From assembly GCF_001894765.1 (NCBI RefSeq), contig NZ_BCWV01000002.1:434001-498000 (forward strand): a stretch of DNA of 64,000 nt, given 5' to 3'. The DNA is from Rhodococcoides corynebacterioides NBRC 14404. GTDB lineage: Bacteria > Actinomycetota > Actinomycetes > Mycobacteriales > Mycobacteriaceae. Shown piece after piece: positions 16,416 through 26,739 of this stretch. Position 1 is the stretch's first letter; each line of letters starts with the position of its first letter. The notes under the pieces are model-generated. The model did no database searches. It was not told where the DNA came from and saw only the letters and a list, made by a program, of their open reading frames with translations. The translations under genes and the position numbers were made by a program.

Positions 16416-17540
16416 ATGACCGCCACCGTCCTGACGCGCGACGCCCACACCACCGCGGTGCGTCTGGACACCGGGCGCGGGCAGTTCACCGCCGAGACCT
16501 CCGCGTCGGTCCCGATCGACACCGGCGCCGCACCGTGGGTCCCCGCCACCTACGCGCTGGCGATGCGCATCGCGTCGTCCCTCGAGATCCGCACAGAGGA
16601 CGGCGTGCCCGCGAACGTCGACCGCGAGCAGCGGGCCGGCGCGGCGGCCGCGGGCGCGATCTTCGCGTCCTGGTTTCCCGAGGTGGACGCGGTGTCGATG
16701 GATGCGGGACTCTTCGGCAACGACGTCGTCCGCGTGCCCGGCGAGGGTCGCGGAGTGGGGTGCTTCTTCAGCCTCGGCGTCGATTCCTTCCACGCCGTGC
16801 GCAAGCACCTCGACGAGATCACGCACCTGATCTTCGTCCTGGGCATGGACCTCGACGACCACGACGGGTCGGCGGCGGACCTGGCGGTGGAGCGGGCGCA
16901 GGCCGCCGCGACGGACCTGGGCAAGGAGCTGATCGTCGTGCGCACCACGGTGCGCCGGGTCAGCGACCCGCTGCGGGTGCCGTGGCCGCGGCTGTACTTC
17001 GGACCGGCCTTGGCCCACGTCGCGCTGTGTCTCGCGCCCACGCTCGCCGCGGTGATCGTGCCCAGCAGTCCGCCGATCACCAGCCGCCACGGCTCGCATC
17101 CCTACGTCGATCCCCACTGGTCGTCGTCGCGGGTGCGCCTGGTGCACGACGACGACGACGCCTGGCGGCCCACCAAGATCGCCGAGATCTCGGACTGGGC
17201 TCCCGCGATGCGCTACGTCCGGGTCTGCTTCCAGGAGCAGGCCGAGACCTACAACTGCGAACGGTGCTTCAAGTGCGTCAGCACGGCCCTGTGCATCCGC
17301 GTGGCGGGCGGATCCAGCGAGGTCCTCTCGCCCGACGTGGACCCCGACACCATCCGCGCGATGCCGCTCGCCCCGGAGCACTCGCACCGCATGGAGTGGA
17401 TCCGGGACCGCCTGCGGGAGCAGGGGGACGATCCGGCGGTGCTCGCCGCTCTCGACGACTCCATCGCCGGCGCCCACCGACGCAGCCGCCTGCAGGGGGT
17501 GGCCGACCGGGTCAACGAGGAGATCTATCTCCGGCTCTGA
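16416..17540 (+). CDS. PP-loop ATPase-superfamily-like protein with CxxCxxC cluster (paralogue A)
   Basis: A 374-aa protein I cannot assign to a named family. Residues 117-125 read FFSLGVDSF, a variant of the PP-loop SGGxDS pyrophosphate motif with Leu in place of the first Gly. It continues with THLIFVLGMDL, a K-E-LIVVRTTVR strand, GSHP-YVDP-WSSS, APAM-YVRVC and a cysteine cluster YNCERCFKC (Cys281, 284, 287). The same order and spacing occur in the gene at 55416-56660, so they are diverged paralogues. By superfamily such enzymes adenylate a carboxyl or carbonyl before N or S transfer (QueC, TilS, asparagine synthetase). ATG 16416 matches the paralogue's domain start; GTG 16386 is an alternative. 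Confidence 0.65.
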   Translation: MTATVLTRDAHTTAVRLDTGRGQFTAETSASVPIDTGAAPWVPATYALAMRIASSLEIRTEDGVPANVDREQRAGAAAAGAIFASWFPEVDAVSMDAGLFGNDVVRVPGEGRGVGCFFSLGVDSFHAVRKHLDEITHLIFVLGMDLDDHDGSAADLAVERAQAAATDLGKELIVVRTTVRRVSDPLRVPWPRLYFGPALAHVALCLAPTLAAVIVPSSPPITSRHGSHPYVDPHWSSSRVRLVHDDDDAWRPTKIAEISDWAPAMRYVRVCFQEQAETYNCERCFKCVSTALCIRVAGGSSEVLSPDVDPDTIRAMPLAPEHSHRMEWIRDRLREQGDDPAVLAALDDSIAGAHRRSRLQGVADRVNEEIYLRL

Positions 17541-17571
17541 CCGGGGGCGGAACGCCCACCGCCGGGATCGC

Positions 17572-18225
17572 TCACGGGCGCGGCGGGAACTGTCCGTCCG
17601 GCACGATCGTGTTCCCGCCGACCAGGGTGAACGTCACGTACGACTCGTTGGACGGGCAGCAGTTGGCGTCGTCGGGAGAAAGCCAGCGGTACCGCACGGT
17701 GACGGTGTCGTCGGTGGCGCCGACCACCGAGGTGTAGCTGTACGCATCCGACGTCGCCGTGCCCAGGTAGGACCCGGTGTTCGTGAAGAACAGGACGTGG
17801 GATTGCACGGTGCCGTTCTGGATCCCGGTACCGGTGGCGCGGGCCCACTCGAGCGACGGACATCCGTCGGAACTGATGCCCATCGTGTGATCGTCGATCA
17901 CGAATCGACCGCCCTGCGAATCGGTTCCGAGGTTCGCGACGGCGGCGCGGACGTTCGCCGACGACGGGTCGACGCACGGCACCGGTCCCGCGGGTGCGGG
18001 GGCGGGGACCGTCACGGTCTCGGTGAAGGTGGGCCCCGGCGTCGGGACGTCCGACGCCGACGGCGTCGCGACGGCAGTCGACGACGGCGACGACGCGACG
18101 ACGGACGTCGTCGGGTCGGCCGGGGCCGGCTGGGCCGTCCCGTCGGTCTGCCCGCCGCAGGCCGCGGCGACGGCGGCACACGCCGCGAGTACAGCGATCC
18201 GAGCAGCGAAGGTCGTCGAGGTCAT
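17572..18225 (-). CDS. LppP/LprE family lipoprotein
   Basis: A 217-aa predicted lipoprotein. The signal helix ARIAVLAACAAVAAAC ends in a lipobox with Cys23, followed by a Thr/Ser/Pro/Ala-rich linker (residues 25-75) that could be O-mannosylated. The C-terminal domain (PCVDPSSANVRAAVANLG to the end) ends with NTIVPDGQFPPRP, resembling the mycobacterial LppP/LprE family, whose function is unknown. It would sit on the outer face of the plasma membrane. I chose ATG 18225, which places the lipobox at the usual distance; ATG 18246 is possible. It is convergent with the PP-loop gene. Confidence 0.75.
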   Translation of the reverse strand: MTSTTFAARIAVLAACAAVAAACGGQTDGTAQPAPADPTTSVVASSPSSTAVATPSASDVPTPGPTFTETVTVPAPAPAGPVPCVDPSSANVRAAVANLGTDSQGGRFVIDDHTMGISSDGCPSLEWARATGTGIQNGTVQSHVLFFTNTGSYLGTATSDAYSYTSVVGATDDTVTVRYRWLSPDDANCCPSNESYVTFTLVGGNTIVPDGQFPPRP

Positions 18226-18294
18226 GACCGATGTGTCGCCGGTCACGTACCGATCGTTAGCATCCCGAAGGTCACGATCGGGCCACGGGACGGA

Positions 18295-18558
18295 CTACCG
18301 GGCATCCTCCCCGTAGGTCTCGACCAGGCGGTCGAACTCGGCCCGGTCGATCACCTGCGGTTCGCCGATCGCGAGGGCCTGGGCGTACTTGCCGGCCAGG
18401 TGGTAATCGCGGCCGAGGGGGCCGCGCTCGCCGTCCTCGTCGTCGGACTGGGCGCTGGCGCCGGGCGGGACCTCGTTCTGCAGGCCCGAGGTCTGCTGAC
18501 CCAGCCGGGCGTCGATCGTCGCGACGATCTTCTGCATCTGTTCCTGCTCGTCCGTCAT
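18295..18558 (-). CDS. Small acidic hypothetical protein (87 aa)
   Basis: An 87-residue soluble protein starting MTDEQEQMQKIVATIDARLGQQ, with an acidic, Gly/Asp/Glu-rich middle (residues 40-46) and a C-terminal helix ending VETYGEDAR. No domain, signal or membrane segment is recognised. ATG 18558 has GAAAGG 7 nt upstream. It follows glnQ by 55 bp on the same strand and could be the last gene of that transcription unit. The function is unknown. Confidence 0.6.
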   Translation of the reverse strand: MTDEQEQMQKIVATIDARLGQQTSGLQNEVPPGASAQSDDEDGERGPLGRDYHLAGKYAQALAIGEPQVIDRAEFDRLVETYGEDAR

Positions 18559-18613
18559 GGCGCGCCTTTCGTGGCGCCGATCGGACCACGACGGTCCGCC
18601 CGACACCGAGTCG

Positions 18614-19372
18614 TCAGAGAACCTTGTTGAGGAAGTCCCTGGTGCGGTCGTTCTGCGGGTTGCCGAAGAGTTGATCCGGCGTGCCTTCCTCGACGATGTA
18701 CCCGTCGGCCATGAAGATCACACGGTCCGAGACCTCGCGGGCGAATCCCATCTCGTGCGTCACCACGACCATGGTCATGCCACCCTTCGCGAGATCGCGC
18801 AGCACCTGCAGCACCTCGCCGACCATCTCGGGATCCAGGGCGGACGTGGCCTCGTCGAACAGCATGATGTCGGGGTTCATCGCCAGCGCACGCGCGATCG
18901 CGACGCGCTGCTTCTGCCCACCCGAGAGCTGCGCCGGCTTGGCGTTCTCCTTGTCGGCCAGGCCGACCTGGTCCAGCAGACGCACGGCGTTCTCCCGTGC
19001 ACCCTTCTTGTCGGCCCGTTTGGTCTCGACGGGCGCGAGCATGACGTTCTCCACCACCGACATGTGGGGGAAGAGATTGAAGTGCTGGAACACCATGCCG
19101 ATGTGCTGACGCACCTCGTCCAGATCGACCTTCGGATCCGTCAGGTCGAATCCGTCGACCACCACGGTGCCGCCGGTGATGTCCTCGAGCTTGTTCAGGC
19201 ACCGCAGGAACGTGCTCTTGCCCGAGCCCGACGGCCCGATCACGCACACCACCTCGCCGGAGTGGATGTCGACGTCGAGACCCTTGAGGACCTCGAGCTC
19301 GCCGAACGCCTTCTTCAGGCCGGTCGCGCGGATCTTGACCTCGGCCGCCGTCGTCTTCTCGGTGCTGGTCAC
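18614..19372 (-). CDS. glnQ: Polar amino acid ABC transporter, ATP-binding protein
   Basis: A 252-aa ABC ATPase of the GlnQ/HisP class. Walker [10 protein letters not shown] is at residues 46-54, the signature [15 protein letters not shown] near 150, Walker [16 protein letters not shown] near 170, and the H-loop [10 protein letters not shown] near 205. It powers uptake through the adjacent binding-protein/permease fusion. GTG 19372 overlaps the TGA of the upstream gene in a GTGA arrangement, indicating translational coupling. Glutamine is the probable substrate by subfamily, but other polar amino acids cannot be excluded. Confidence 0.9.
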   Translation of the reverse strand: MTSTEKTTAAEVKIRATGLKKAFGELEVLKGLDVDIHSGEVVCVIGPSGSGKSTFLRCLNKLEDITGGTVVVDGFDLTDPKVDLDEVRQHIGMVFQHFNLFPHMSVVENVMLAPVETKRADKKGARENAVRLLDQVGLADKENAKPAQLSGGQKQRVAIARALAMNPDIMLFDEATSALDPEMVGEVLQVLRDLAKGGMTMVVVTHEMGFAREVSDRVIFMADGYIVEEGTPDQLFGNPQNDRTRDFLNKVL

Positions 19373-20829
19373 TTGTTGATCCTCTTCTCGAGACGGTTCG
19401 ACAGCATCGTCAACGCCATGATGATGACGAAGTACATGACGGCGATGATCAGCCACATGTTGAAGGACTGGAAGTTGCGGGCGATGATGATGCGCCCGGA
19501 CTGCGTGAGCTCGGCCAGACCGATCACGGACAGGATCGAGGTGTCCTTGAGCGTGATGACGAATTGGTTGATGTACGACGGGATCATGGTGCGGATGGCC
19601 TGCGGCATGACCACCTTGCGCATCGACGTCAGGTAGGAGATGCCGAGGCTGCGCGAGGCCTCCATCTGACCCTTGTCCACCGACAGGATTCCGCCGCGCA
19701 CGATCTCCGCCATGTACGCACCGGCGTTGAGCGAGAGCGTGATGATGCCCGCGGTGAAGGCCGTCATCGTGAACCCGAGCGCGGCCGGGATGCCGAAGTA
19801 GATGAAGAACGCCTGCACCAGCAGCGGGGTCCCGCGGAAGATCGCGACGTAGGTCGCGCCGATCGCCCGGAGCCAGGCCTTGGTGCTGACGCGGAAGAGG
19901 CCGAAGATCGCGCCGAGGATCAGGGCGATCACGATCGAGATCACCGTGAGAACCACGGTGAGCCACAGGCCCTTCAGCAGTTCCCGGTACTCGGACTTGA
20001 TCAGGCCGGGAATGGAGTTGTCGGTCTCCTCGGCGCCCGCGCCGATGTAGGTGTTCAGGATCTCGTCGTACTGCCCGGACGAGCGGAGATTCGCCAGACC
20101 CGTGTCGAACGCGGCGAGCAGGTCGGCGTTCGCGCCCTTGTTGACGGCGAATCCGTAGTTGCTGGGCGCTTCCTTCTCGGTGACCGTCTTCAGCCCGTTG
20201 CCCTGCGTGATGCCGTACTGCAGCACCGGGTAGTCGTCGAAGACGGCGACGGAGTTCCCGGTCCGAACCTCGTCGTACATGCTCGCCGAGTCGGCGAAGT
20301 ACCGCGTGGTGAACCCGTACTGCCCCTTGATGGACTCGGCGAAGTCGGCGCCCTCGGTGCCGTTCTTCACCGCCACCTGCTGGCCCGCGAGGTCCTCGTA
20401 CGAGGTGATCGACGAGTTCTCGAGGACCGCCATCTGCACGCCGGACTCGAAGTAGGGCTCGGAGAAGTCGAACACCGCTTCGCGCGCCGGGGTGATGGTC
20501 ATGCCCGCGATCACGCCGTCGGCCTGGCCGGCCTGCACGGCCTGCAGGGCCGCGTCGAAGCCGAGCGGCCGGATGTCGACCGAGAATCCCTGGTCCTCGG
20601 CGATCGCACGGATCAGGTCCATGTCGATGCCGACGAACTCGCCGGACGCGTCCTGGAACTCGAACGGCGCGAACGTGATGTCGGTGGCGATCGTGAACGT
20701 GCGCCCCTCGACGGGATTCGGCGGCGCCGGCTGCGCCTGCGCGGCGGCCGGGCCCAGCACGAGCGCGAGGAGGGCGACGAGGGCGGCGACCAGGGACAGT
20801 CGACGCACGGGTGGGATGGTCGAGTTCAC
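19369..20829 (-). CDS. glnHP: Amino acid ABC transporter, substrate-binding protein fused to permease
   Basis: A 486-aa fusion. Residues 1-30 are a signal sequence ([25 protein letters not shown]). Residues about 40-260 form a family-3 periplasmic-type binding domain ([48 protein letters not shown]). From about residue 280 a HisM-type permease follows, with the EAA loop in [25 protein letters not shown]. Fused SBP-permeases occur in actinobacteria and firmicutes and tether the receptor to the channel. GTG 20829 follows a -10 box at the distance expected for a leaderless transcript. The frame remains open upstream of it but is promoter DNA. Confidence 0.88.
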   Translation of the reverse strand: MNSTIPPVRRLSLVAALVALLALVLGPAAAQAQPAPPNPVEGRTFTIATDITFAPFEFQDASGEFVGIDMDLIRAIAEDQGFSVDIRPLGFDAALQAVQAGQADGVIAGMTITPAREAVFDFSEPYFESGVQMAVLENSSITSYEDLAGQQVAVKNGTEGADFAESIKGQYGFTTRYFADSASMYDEVRTGNSVAVFDDYPVLQYGITQGNGLKTVTEKEAPSNYGFAVNKGANADLLAAFDTGLANLRSSGQYDEILNTYIGAGAEETDNSIPGLIKSEYRELLKGLWLTVVLTVISIVIALILGAIFGLFRVSTKAWLRAIGATYVAIFRGTPLLVQAFFIYFGIPAALGFTMTAFTAGIITLSLNAGAYMAEIVRGGILSVDKGQMEASRSLGISYLTSMRKVVMPQAIRTMIPSYINQFVITLKDTSILSVIGLAELTQSGRIIIARNFQSFNMWLIIAVMYFVIIMALTMLSNRLEKRINK

Positions 20830-20836
20830 GGGTCGG

Positions 20837-20842
20837 ACACTA
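20837..20842 (-). promoter_or_regulatory. -10 box for leaderless glnHP transcript
   Basis: On the minus strand TAGTGT ends 7 nt before the GTG start at 20829, leaving no room for a Shine-Dalgarno. A GGAGGGG further upstream is on the wrong side of this -10. Confidence 0.45.
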
Positions 20843-20866
20843 AACCCCTCCGGGGCCCCGGCTCTT

Positions 20867-20882
20867 ATTACCGATGGGTAAG
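20867..20882 (-). promoter_or_regulatory. GlnR/MtrA-like site upstream of glnHP
   Basis: On the minus strand CTTAC-CCATCG-GTAAT forms two half-sites 11 bp apart; it is also a TTACC/GGTAA inverted repeat around GATG. It lies 25 bp upstream of the glnHP -10, a position suited to activation. It resembles the GNNAC-N6-GNAAC boxes of the OmpR-type nitrogen regulator GlnR, with one mismatch in each half. Confidence 0.35.
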
Positions 20883-20934
20883 GAGCGCCGACGAGTACGC
20901 GCACCGTCCGAAGTTGCCGGGGTGACGCACGTCC

Positions 20935-20950
20935 GTTACCGTATCGTGAC
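20935..20950 (+). promoter_or_regulatory. MtrA/GlnR-like direct repeat upstream of rpfB
   Basis: GTTAC-CGTATC-GTGAC is a direct repeat with an 11-bp period, located 105-120 bp before the rpfB start. It fits the GTNAC-N6-GTNAC type of site used by OmpR-family response regulators. MtrA controls rpf and other cell-wall hydrolase genes in mycobacteria, so MtrA is the favoured candidate here; GlnR recognises a similar pattern. Confidence 0.4.
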
Positions 20951-21021
20951 CGCAAGCCCCGATTCGCGTCCCCCGCGACGCGAGCGGGATCGTTTCACCG
21001 GCAAGGACCTCTCGTGCGTGA

Positions 21022-22182
<1,161 letters not shown>

Positions 22183-22202
22183 CCCGGCGGTACCGAGCCC
22201 AG

Positions 22203-22208
22203 TAGGCT
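22203..22208 (+). promoter_or_regulatory. -10 box for leaderless ksgA transcript
   Basis: TAGGCT ends 8 nt before the ksgA GTG (22217). A CTGACC at the rpfB stop codon (22179-22184), 18 bp upstream, could be the -35. There is no Shine-Dalgarno. Confidence 0.4.
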
Positions 22209-22216
22209 CGGCACCC

Positions 22217-23083
22217 GTGTCGTCGAGCGAAGTGCGCCTGTTGGGCCCGGCCGAGGTCCGCACCCTGGCCGCCGAGCTGGGTGTGCGGCCCACCAAGACG
22301 CTCGGCCAGAACTTCGTGCACGACGCGAACACCGTGCGCCGCATCGTCGCCGCAGCCGGCGTCGGGCCCGACGACACGGTGCTCGAGGTGGGTCCGGGCC
22401 TCGGGTCCCTGACGCTGGCTCTCATGGACGTGGTCGATCGCGTCGTCGCCGTCGAGATCGACCCCCTGCTCGCCGCGCGTCTGCCGACCACGGCCGCGGA
22501 GCGTGCGGGGTCGCGTGCGGACCGGCTGACGGTGATCGAGGCGGACGCGCTGCGCGTGCGACCGGACGAGGTGCCGGGGAACCCGACCGCGCTGGTGGCC
22601 AACCTCCCGTACAACGTGGCCGTGCCGGTGCTGTTGCATCTGCTCTCGACGCTGCCGACCCTGCGCACCGCGCTGGTGATGGTCCAGGCGGAGGTGGCCG
22701 ACCGCCTCGCCGCCGACCCGGGGTCCAAGATCTACGGCGTGCCGTCGGTGAAGGCGTCGTACTTCGGCGCCGTGCGCCGTGCGGGAGCCGTGGGGCGCAG
22801 CGTGTTCTGGCCCGTCCCGCAGGTCGAGTCCGGTCTGGTGCGCATCGACCGCTACGCGACGCCGCCCTGGCCTCAGGACGAGCAGACCCGACGGGCGGTG
22901 TTCGCCGTCGTCGACGCGGCCTTCGCGCAGCGCCGCAAGACGCTGCGCGCGGCGTTGGCCGGATGGGCCGGCGGTGCCGCCGCCGCGGAGCGACGCCTCG
23001 TCGAGGCCGGGATCGACCCGTCGGCCCGCGGCGAGACCCTCGACGCCGCGGCGTTCGTGCGGCTCGCGGCCACCGCGTCCTGA
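22217..23083 (+). CDS. ksgA: 16S rRNA (adenine(1518)-N6/adenine(1519)-N6)-dimethyltransferase
   Basis: A 288-aa SAM-dependent rRNA methyltransferase that dimethylates the two adjacent adenosines of the 16S helix-45 loop. It shows TLGQNFVHD at the N-terminus, SAM motif I in [15 protein letters not shown], the acidic VAVEIDP, and the catalytic NLPYNVAVP motif, followed by the small helical C-terminal domain with [10 protein letters not shown]. The length is normal. It sits between rpfB and ispE as in mycobacteria. Confidence 0.95.
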   Translation: MSSSEVRLLGPAEVRTLAAELGVRPTKTLGQNFVHDANTVRRIVAAAGVGPDDTVLEVGPGLGSLTLALMDVVDRVVAVEIDPLLAARLPTTAAERAGSRADRLTVIEADALRVRPDEVPGNPTALVANLPYNVAVPVLLHLLSTLPTLRTALVMVQAEVADRLAADPGSKIYGVPSVKASYFGAVRRAGAVGRSVFWPVPQVESGLVRIDRYATPPWPQDEQTRRAVFAVVDAAFAQRRKTLRAALAGWAGGAAAAERRLVEAGIDPSARGETLDAAAFVRLAATAS

Positions 23084-23101
23084 CCGACGACGGTGTCGCG
23101 A

Positions 23102-23107
23102 TAGAGT
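23102..23107 (+). promoter_or_regulatory. -10 box for leaderless ispE transcript
   Basis: TAGAGT ends 8 nt before the ispE GTG at 23116. CTGACC (23080-23085), overlapping the ksgA stop codon, is a possible -35 with a 16-bp spacer. No ribosome-binding site is present. Confidence 0.45.
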
Positions 23108-23115
23108 CATTCGTC

Positions 23116-24048
23116 GTGCTCACCGTCGTCACGCGGCCCGTCCGGGTCCGCGCCCCCGCCAAGGTCAATCTGCACCTGGCCGTCGGTGACCTGCGTCCGG
23201 ACGGCTACCACGATCTGACCACCGTCTTCCACGCCCTGTCCCTCGTGGACGACGTCTCGGTGGTCGGCGCCCCGGGTATCTCCGTCACGGTGCGGGGGGA
23301 CGACGCCGCGTCGGTGCCGGTGGATTCGAGCAACCTCGCCTGGCGAGCCGCGGTCATGGTCGCGGAGGCCGTGGGCCGCGCTCCCGGCGTCGCGATCACG
23401 ATCGACAAGGGCATTCCCGTCGCGGGCGGCATGGCCGGAGGGAGTGCCGACGCCGCCGCCACCCTCGTCGCGCTCGACGAGCTGTGGGAGCTGGGACTGT
23501 CCCGCGCCGAGATCATGGGTTTCGCGGCCCGGCTCGGCAGCGACGTGCCGTTCTCCGTCGCCGGTGGAACCGCCGTCGGGACCGGGCGAGGGGAGAAGTT
23601 GCTTCCGGTCCTGTCCCGCAACACGTTCCACTGGGTGCTGGCGCTGGCGAAGGACGGGCTGTCGACCCCGTCGGTGTATCGCGAGCTGGACCGCCTGCGC
23701 GAGCGCGGCACCCCGCCGCGCGCGGGCGATCCCGACGAGTTGATGCAGGCCCTCGCATCCGGCGACCCCACCCGCGTGGGTCCGCTGCTGGCGAACGATC
23801 TGCAGGCGGCCGCGCTGTCGCTGCGTCCGGACCTGCGCCGGACGCTGCGCGCCGGCCTCGACGCGGGTGCGATCGCCGGCATCGTGTCCGGGTCCGGGCC
23901 CACCTGCGCGTTCCTGTGCGCATCCGCCGACGACGCCGTCGAGGTCGGGGCCGAACTGTCCGGCGCCGGCGTGTGCCGAACGGTGCGCGTCGCGTCCGGT
24001 CCGGTGCCCGGCGCGCGTGTCACCCGAGACGAACGAGGACGTTCCTGA
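23116..24048 (+). CDS. ispE: 4-diphosphocytidyl-2-C-methyl-D-erythritol kinase
   Basis: A 310-aa GHMP kinase of the non-mevalonate isoprenoid pathway, phosphorylating CDP-methylerythritol. It begins with [15 protein letters not shown] (substrate-binding Lys) and has the GHMP glycine-rich ATP loop [16 protein letters not shown] near residue 105 and the C-terminal [12 protein letters not shown] loop. Its stop codon overlaps the ATG of the ABC-F gene (TGATG), so the two are translationally coupled. GTG 23116 is preferred because it lies 8 nt after a good -10; the upstream open frame overlaps ksgA. Confidence 0.95.
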   Translation: MLTVVTRPVRVRAPAKVNLHLAVGDLRPDGYHDLTTVFHALSLVDDVSVVGAPGISVTVRGDDAASVPVDSSNLAWRAAVMVAEAVGRAPGVAITIDKGIPVAGGMAGGSADAAATLVALDELWELGLSRAEIMGFAARLGSDVPFSVAGGTAVGTGRGEKLLPVLSRNTFHWVLALAKDGLSTPSVYRELDRLRERGTPPRAGDPDELMQALASGDPTRVGPLLANDLQAAALSLRPDLRRTLRAGLDAGAIAGIVSGSGPTCAFLCASADDAVEVGAELSGAGVCRTVRVASGPVPGARVTRDERGRS

Positions 24049-25862
24049 TGGCCAATCTCGTCAACCTCGAACAGGTCTCGAAGTCCTTCGGGGTCAAGCC
24101 CCTGCTCGAACGCGTGTCGCTGGGCGTTCAGGAGAACGAGCGCATCGGCGTCGTCGGTCTGAACGGCGGCGGCAAGACCACCATGCTCGAGGTCCTGGCC
24201 GGCATCGAGGAACCGGACTCGGGCCGCGTCAGCCGGGTCGGCGGCCTCCGTATGGCCGTCGTCACCCAGCGTGGGGTGTTGCCGCCCGGCTCCACCGTCG
24301 GAGACGTCGTGCTCGCCCCGCTCGGCGTCGCGGAGCACGAGTGGGCCGGCGACGCCCGCATCCGCAGCGTGCTGGACGGCATCGGCATCACCGGCCTCGG
24401 CCTGGACGCGCCCGTCGAGCAACTCTCCGGTGGTGAGCGTCGGCGCACCGCGCTGGCCGCGGCGCTGGTCCGCGACCTCGATCTGCTGGTTCTCGACGAG
24501 CCCACCAACCATCTCGACGTGGAGGGCGTCCAGTGGCTGGCCGAGCATCTGGTGAACCGTCGGTCCTCGCTGGTGGTCGTCACGCACGATCGGTGGTTCC
24601 TCGACACCGTTGCCACCCGGACGTGGGAGGTCGTCGGCGGAGGGGTCGAGACCTACGAGGGCGGATACGCGGACTGGATCTTCGCCCGCGCCGAACGGTC
24701 CCGCCAGGCCGACGCCGCGGAGGACCGTCGCCGGAACCTCGCCCGCAAGGAACTGGCCTGGCTGCGCCGTGGTCCGCCCGCGCGGACGTCCAAGCCGCGC
24801 TACCGCATCGAGGCGGCCGAAGCGCTCATCGCCGACGTGCCGGCCCCGCGCGACTCGGTCGCCCTCGCCTCGTTCGCGCGGACGCGCCTCGGTCGCATCG
24901 TCATCGAGCTCGAGGACGCCACGTTGACGACGCCCGACGGGCGAGTTCTCGTGAACGATCTGACGTGGCGTCTCGCCCCGGGGGAGCGGATCGGCCTGGT
25001 CGGTGTGAACGGATCGGGCAAGACGACATTGCTGCGCACCCTCGCCGGCGAACTCGAGCCGGCGTCGGGACGTCGGGTCGAGGGCAAGACCGTGCGCATC
25101 GGCTGGCTCCGCCAGGAACTCGACGACCTCCCGGTCGACATGCGTGTGCTCGAAGCCGTCCAGGACGTCGCGGAGCGGATCCAGCTGGGCGACAAGGAGA
25201 TCAGTGCGGGTCAGCTCGCCGAGCGGTTGGGCTTCACGCCGGCGCGCCAGCGGACGCCGGTCGGTGACCTGTCCGGTGGCGAGCGTCGACGGTTGCAGCT
25301 CACGCGCGTGCTCATGTCCGAGCCGAACGTGCTCCTGCTCGACGAGCCCACCAACGACCTGGACATCGACACCCTCCAGCAACTCGAGGATCTTCTCGAT
25401 TCCTGGGCGGGGACGCTCGTGGTCATCAGTCACGACCGGTACCTCGTCGAGCGCATCTGCGACTCCACGTGGGCGCTGTTCGGTGACGGTCGCCTGACCA
25501 ATCTGCCCGGGGGCATCGAGGAGTACCTCCGCCGTCGCGCGCGGCTCGCCGGTGCGGCGGATGCCGCCGGATCGGGGCGATCCATCGGGTCCGCTGCACC
25601 CGCCGCGAGCGCGTCGGCGTCGGCGTCGGCGTCGACGGTCAAGGGCAGTGCGGACGAGCGCGCTGCACGCAAGGAGCTGTCCCGGCTCGAGCGGTCCCTG
25701 GTCAAGCTCGACGATCGGGAGAAGACGTTGCACGCGGCGTTGGCGGAGGCGGCCACCGATCCCGTGCGGGCGCAGACCCTCGGCGCCGAGCTCGACACCG
25801 TCGTCGCCGAGAAGAACGCCGTCGAGGAACGCTGGATGGAACTGGCGGACGAGCTGGGCTGA
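24048..25862 (+). CDS. ABC-F family ATPase (ribosome-associated)
   Basis: A 604-aa soluble tandem ABC ATPase without membrane segments. Domain 1 has Walker A GLNGGGKTT (Gly in the usual Ser/Cys place), LSGGERRRTALAAAL and LVLDEPTNHLD. An interdomain linker follows (about residues 205-290, with EDRRRNLARKELAWLRRGPPARTSK typical of Uup/ABC-F). Domain 2 has GVNGSGKTT, LSGGERRRLQL and LLLDEPTNDLD. A C-terminal Ala/Ser-rich stretch then leads to a coiled coil (ERAARKELSRLERSLVKLDDREK), as in Uup. ABC-F proteins act on the ribosome to rescue stalled or antibiotic-bound complexes. Resistance activity cannot be judged from sequence. Confidence 0.92.
   Translation: MANLVNLEQVSKSFGVKPLLERVSLGVQENERIGVVGLNGGGKTTMLEVLAGIEEPDSGRVSRVGGLRMAVVTQRGVLPPGSTVGDVVLAPLGVAEHEWAGDARIRSVLDGIGITGLGLDAPVEQLSGGERRRTALAAALVRDLDLLVLDEPTNHLDVEGVQWLAEHLVNRRSSLVVVTHDRWFLDTVATRTWEVVGGGVETYEGGYADWIFARAERSRQADAAEDRRRNLARKELAWLRRGPPARTSKPRYRIEAAEALIADVPAPRDSVALASFARTRLGRIVIELEDATLTTPDGRVLVNDLTWRLAPGERIGLVGVNGSGKTTLLRTLAGELEPASGRRVEGKTVRIGWLRQELDDLPVDMRVLEAVQDVAERIQLGDKEISAGQLAERLGFTPARQRTPVGDLSGGERRRLQLTRVLMSEPNVLLLDEPTNDLDIDTLQQLEDLLDSWAGTLVVISHDRYLVERICDSTWALFGDGRLTNLPGGIEEYLRRRARLAGAADAAGSGRSIGSAAPAASASASASASTVKGSADERAARKELSRLERSLVKLDDREKTLHAALAEAATDPVRAQTLGAELDTVVAEKNAVEERWMELADELG
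25611..25634 (+). repeat. In-frame hexanucleotide repeat in ABC-F gene
   Basis: Four perfect copies of GCGTCG encode an Ala-Ser repeat inside the low-complexity linker between the second ATPase domain and the C-terminal coiled coil. Copy-number change would alter linker length by two residues without shifting the frame. Confidence 0.7.
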
Positions 25863-25965
25863 GCCCCGTGGCTCGCCGTGTCGTGACGGCGCCGTGTCGT
25901 TTCCCGCGAGACGGGGTACACCCTTCTCGCGTGCCCCTTCGGTCGCGCGGAGGAGGAATGTGCCG

Positions 25966-26643
25966 ATGCCGTCCGTCGTGTCCGCGGTCATGGGGCCGGA
26001 GTTCACGCGCCTGCACCCGAAAGTGCAGTGGCGCTTCGGGTTCGGCTCCGACGACCACGTCGCCCAGTTCGGCACCGGGGTCATGGAACGCATCGAGCAC
26101 TCCCGGCTGCTGCCGCCGCCGGCGCTGTGGCTGGGCGGCGCCCGGCGCATGGTCCCCGCAAGCGCGGGGGAGAACATCCCCTTCACAATCGCCAACTACG
26201 CCTACGAGGACGAGTTGGGCAGGGAGACACTGGCTTTCGTGCGGAGGTTCCAGTTTCCCGGTCGCGAGGTCTCGCTCGACTCGGTGATGGTGCGCGATCC
26301 CGAGGGTGACGCACTCGACTACATCGGGGCCGGACCCGACATGGTGGTCTCGACGTCGTGCGCGGCGGACGAGGAGGGTGGACTCCGGTTGATCAGTGGC
26401 ACACCGCGTTTCCTCGCCCCTCGTGGATCGATCAAGCCGCCCGCCCTGGTGTCGGCGGAAACCTTCGGCCGGGAGTGGTGGGACGAGAAGGAGGGTCGGC
26501 ACCGGATCGACATCGAGGTGCGCGGGCGCACTCTGGGACGCCTGTTCCACTACAGCGGGTGGTTCACCGCCGTGCAGGAGGACTGCCCGCCGGAGAAGCT
26601 TCCCGCCGGGCTCGGACCGAACCGGGTGGATCCCAGAAAATGA
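25966..26643 (+). CDS. DUF4166 domain-containing protein
   Basis: A 225-aa protein matching DUF4166 through almost its whole length: GPEFTRLHPKVQWRFGFGSDD, GVMERIEHS, NIPFTIANYAYEDELGRETLAFVRRF, and FHYSGWFTAV near the end. The function of this domain is unknown; homologues are often fused to or beside NAD-dependent epimerases. There is no signal or membrane segment. ATG 25966 has AGGAGGA 8 nt upstream (25951-25957); GTG 25960 is too close to it. It lies 103 bp behind the ABC-F gene. Confidence 0.8.
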   Translation: MPSVVSAVMGPEFTRLHPKVQWRFGFGSDDHVAQFGTGVMERIEHSRLLPPPALWLGGARRMVPASAGENIPFTIANYAYEDELGRETLAFVRRFQFPGREVSLDSVMVRDPEGDALDYIGAGPDMVVSTSCAADEEGGLRLISGTPRFLAPRGSIKPPALVSAETFGREWWDEKEGRHRIDIEVRGRTLGRLFHYSGWFTAVQEDCPPEKLPAGLGPNRVDPRK

Positions 26644-26739
26644 GATCGACTGCAGGGGAGGAAAACTGCTTCCACCTGCGGTGATGTATGTCCGACTCGT
26701 CCGATTTCGCTCGGCTCGAGTTTTTTCCGACAGATGCAC

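Noticed and set aside
23205..26195. 996-codon open frame antisense to ispE and the ABC-F gene
   Set aside because: The composition is that of a shadow frame; both plus-strand genes have clear family motifs throughout.
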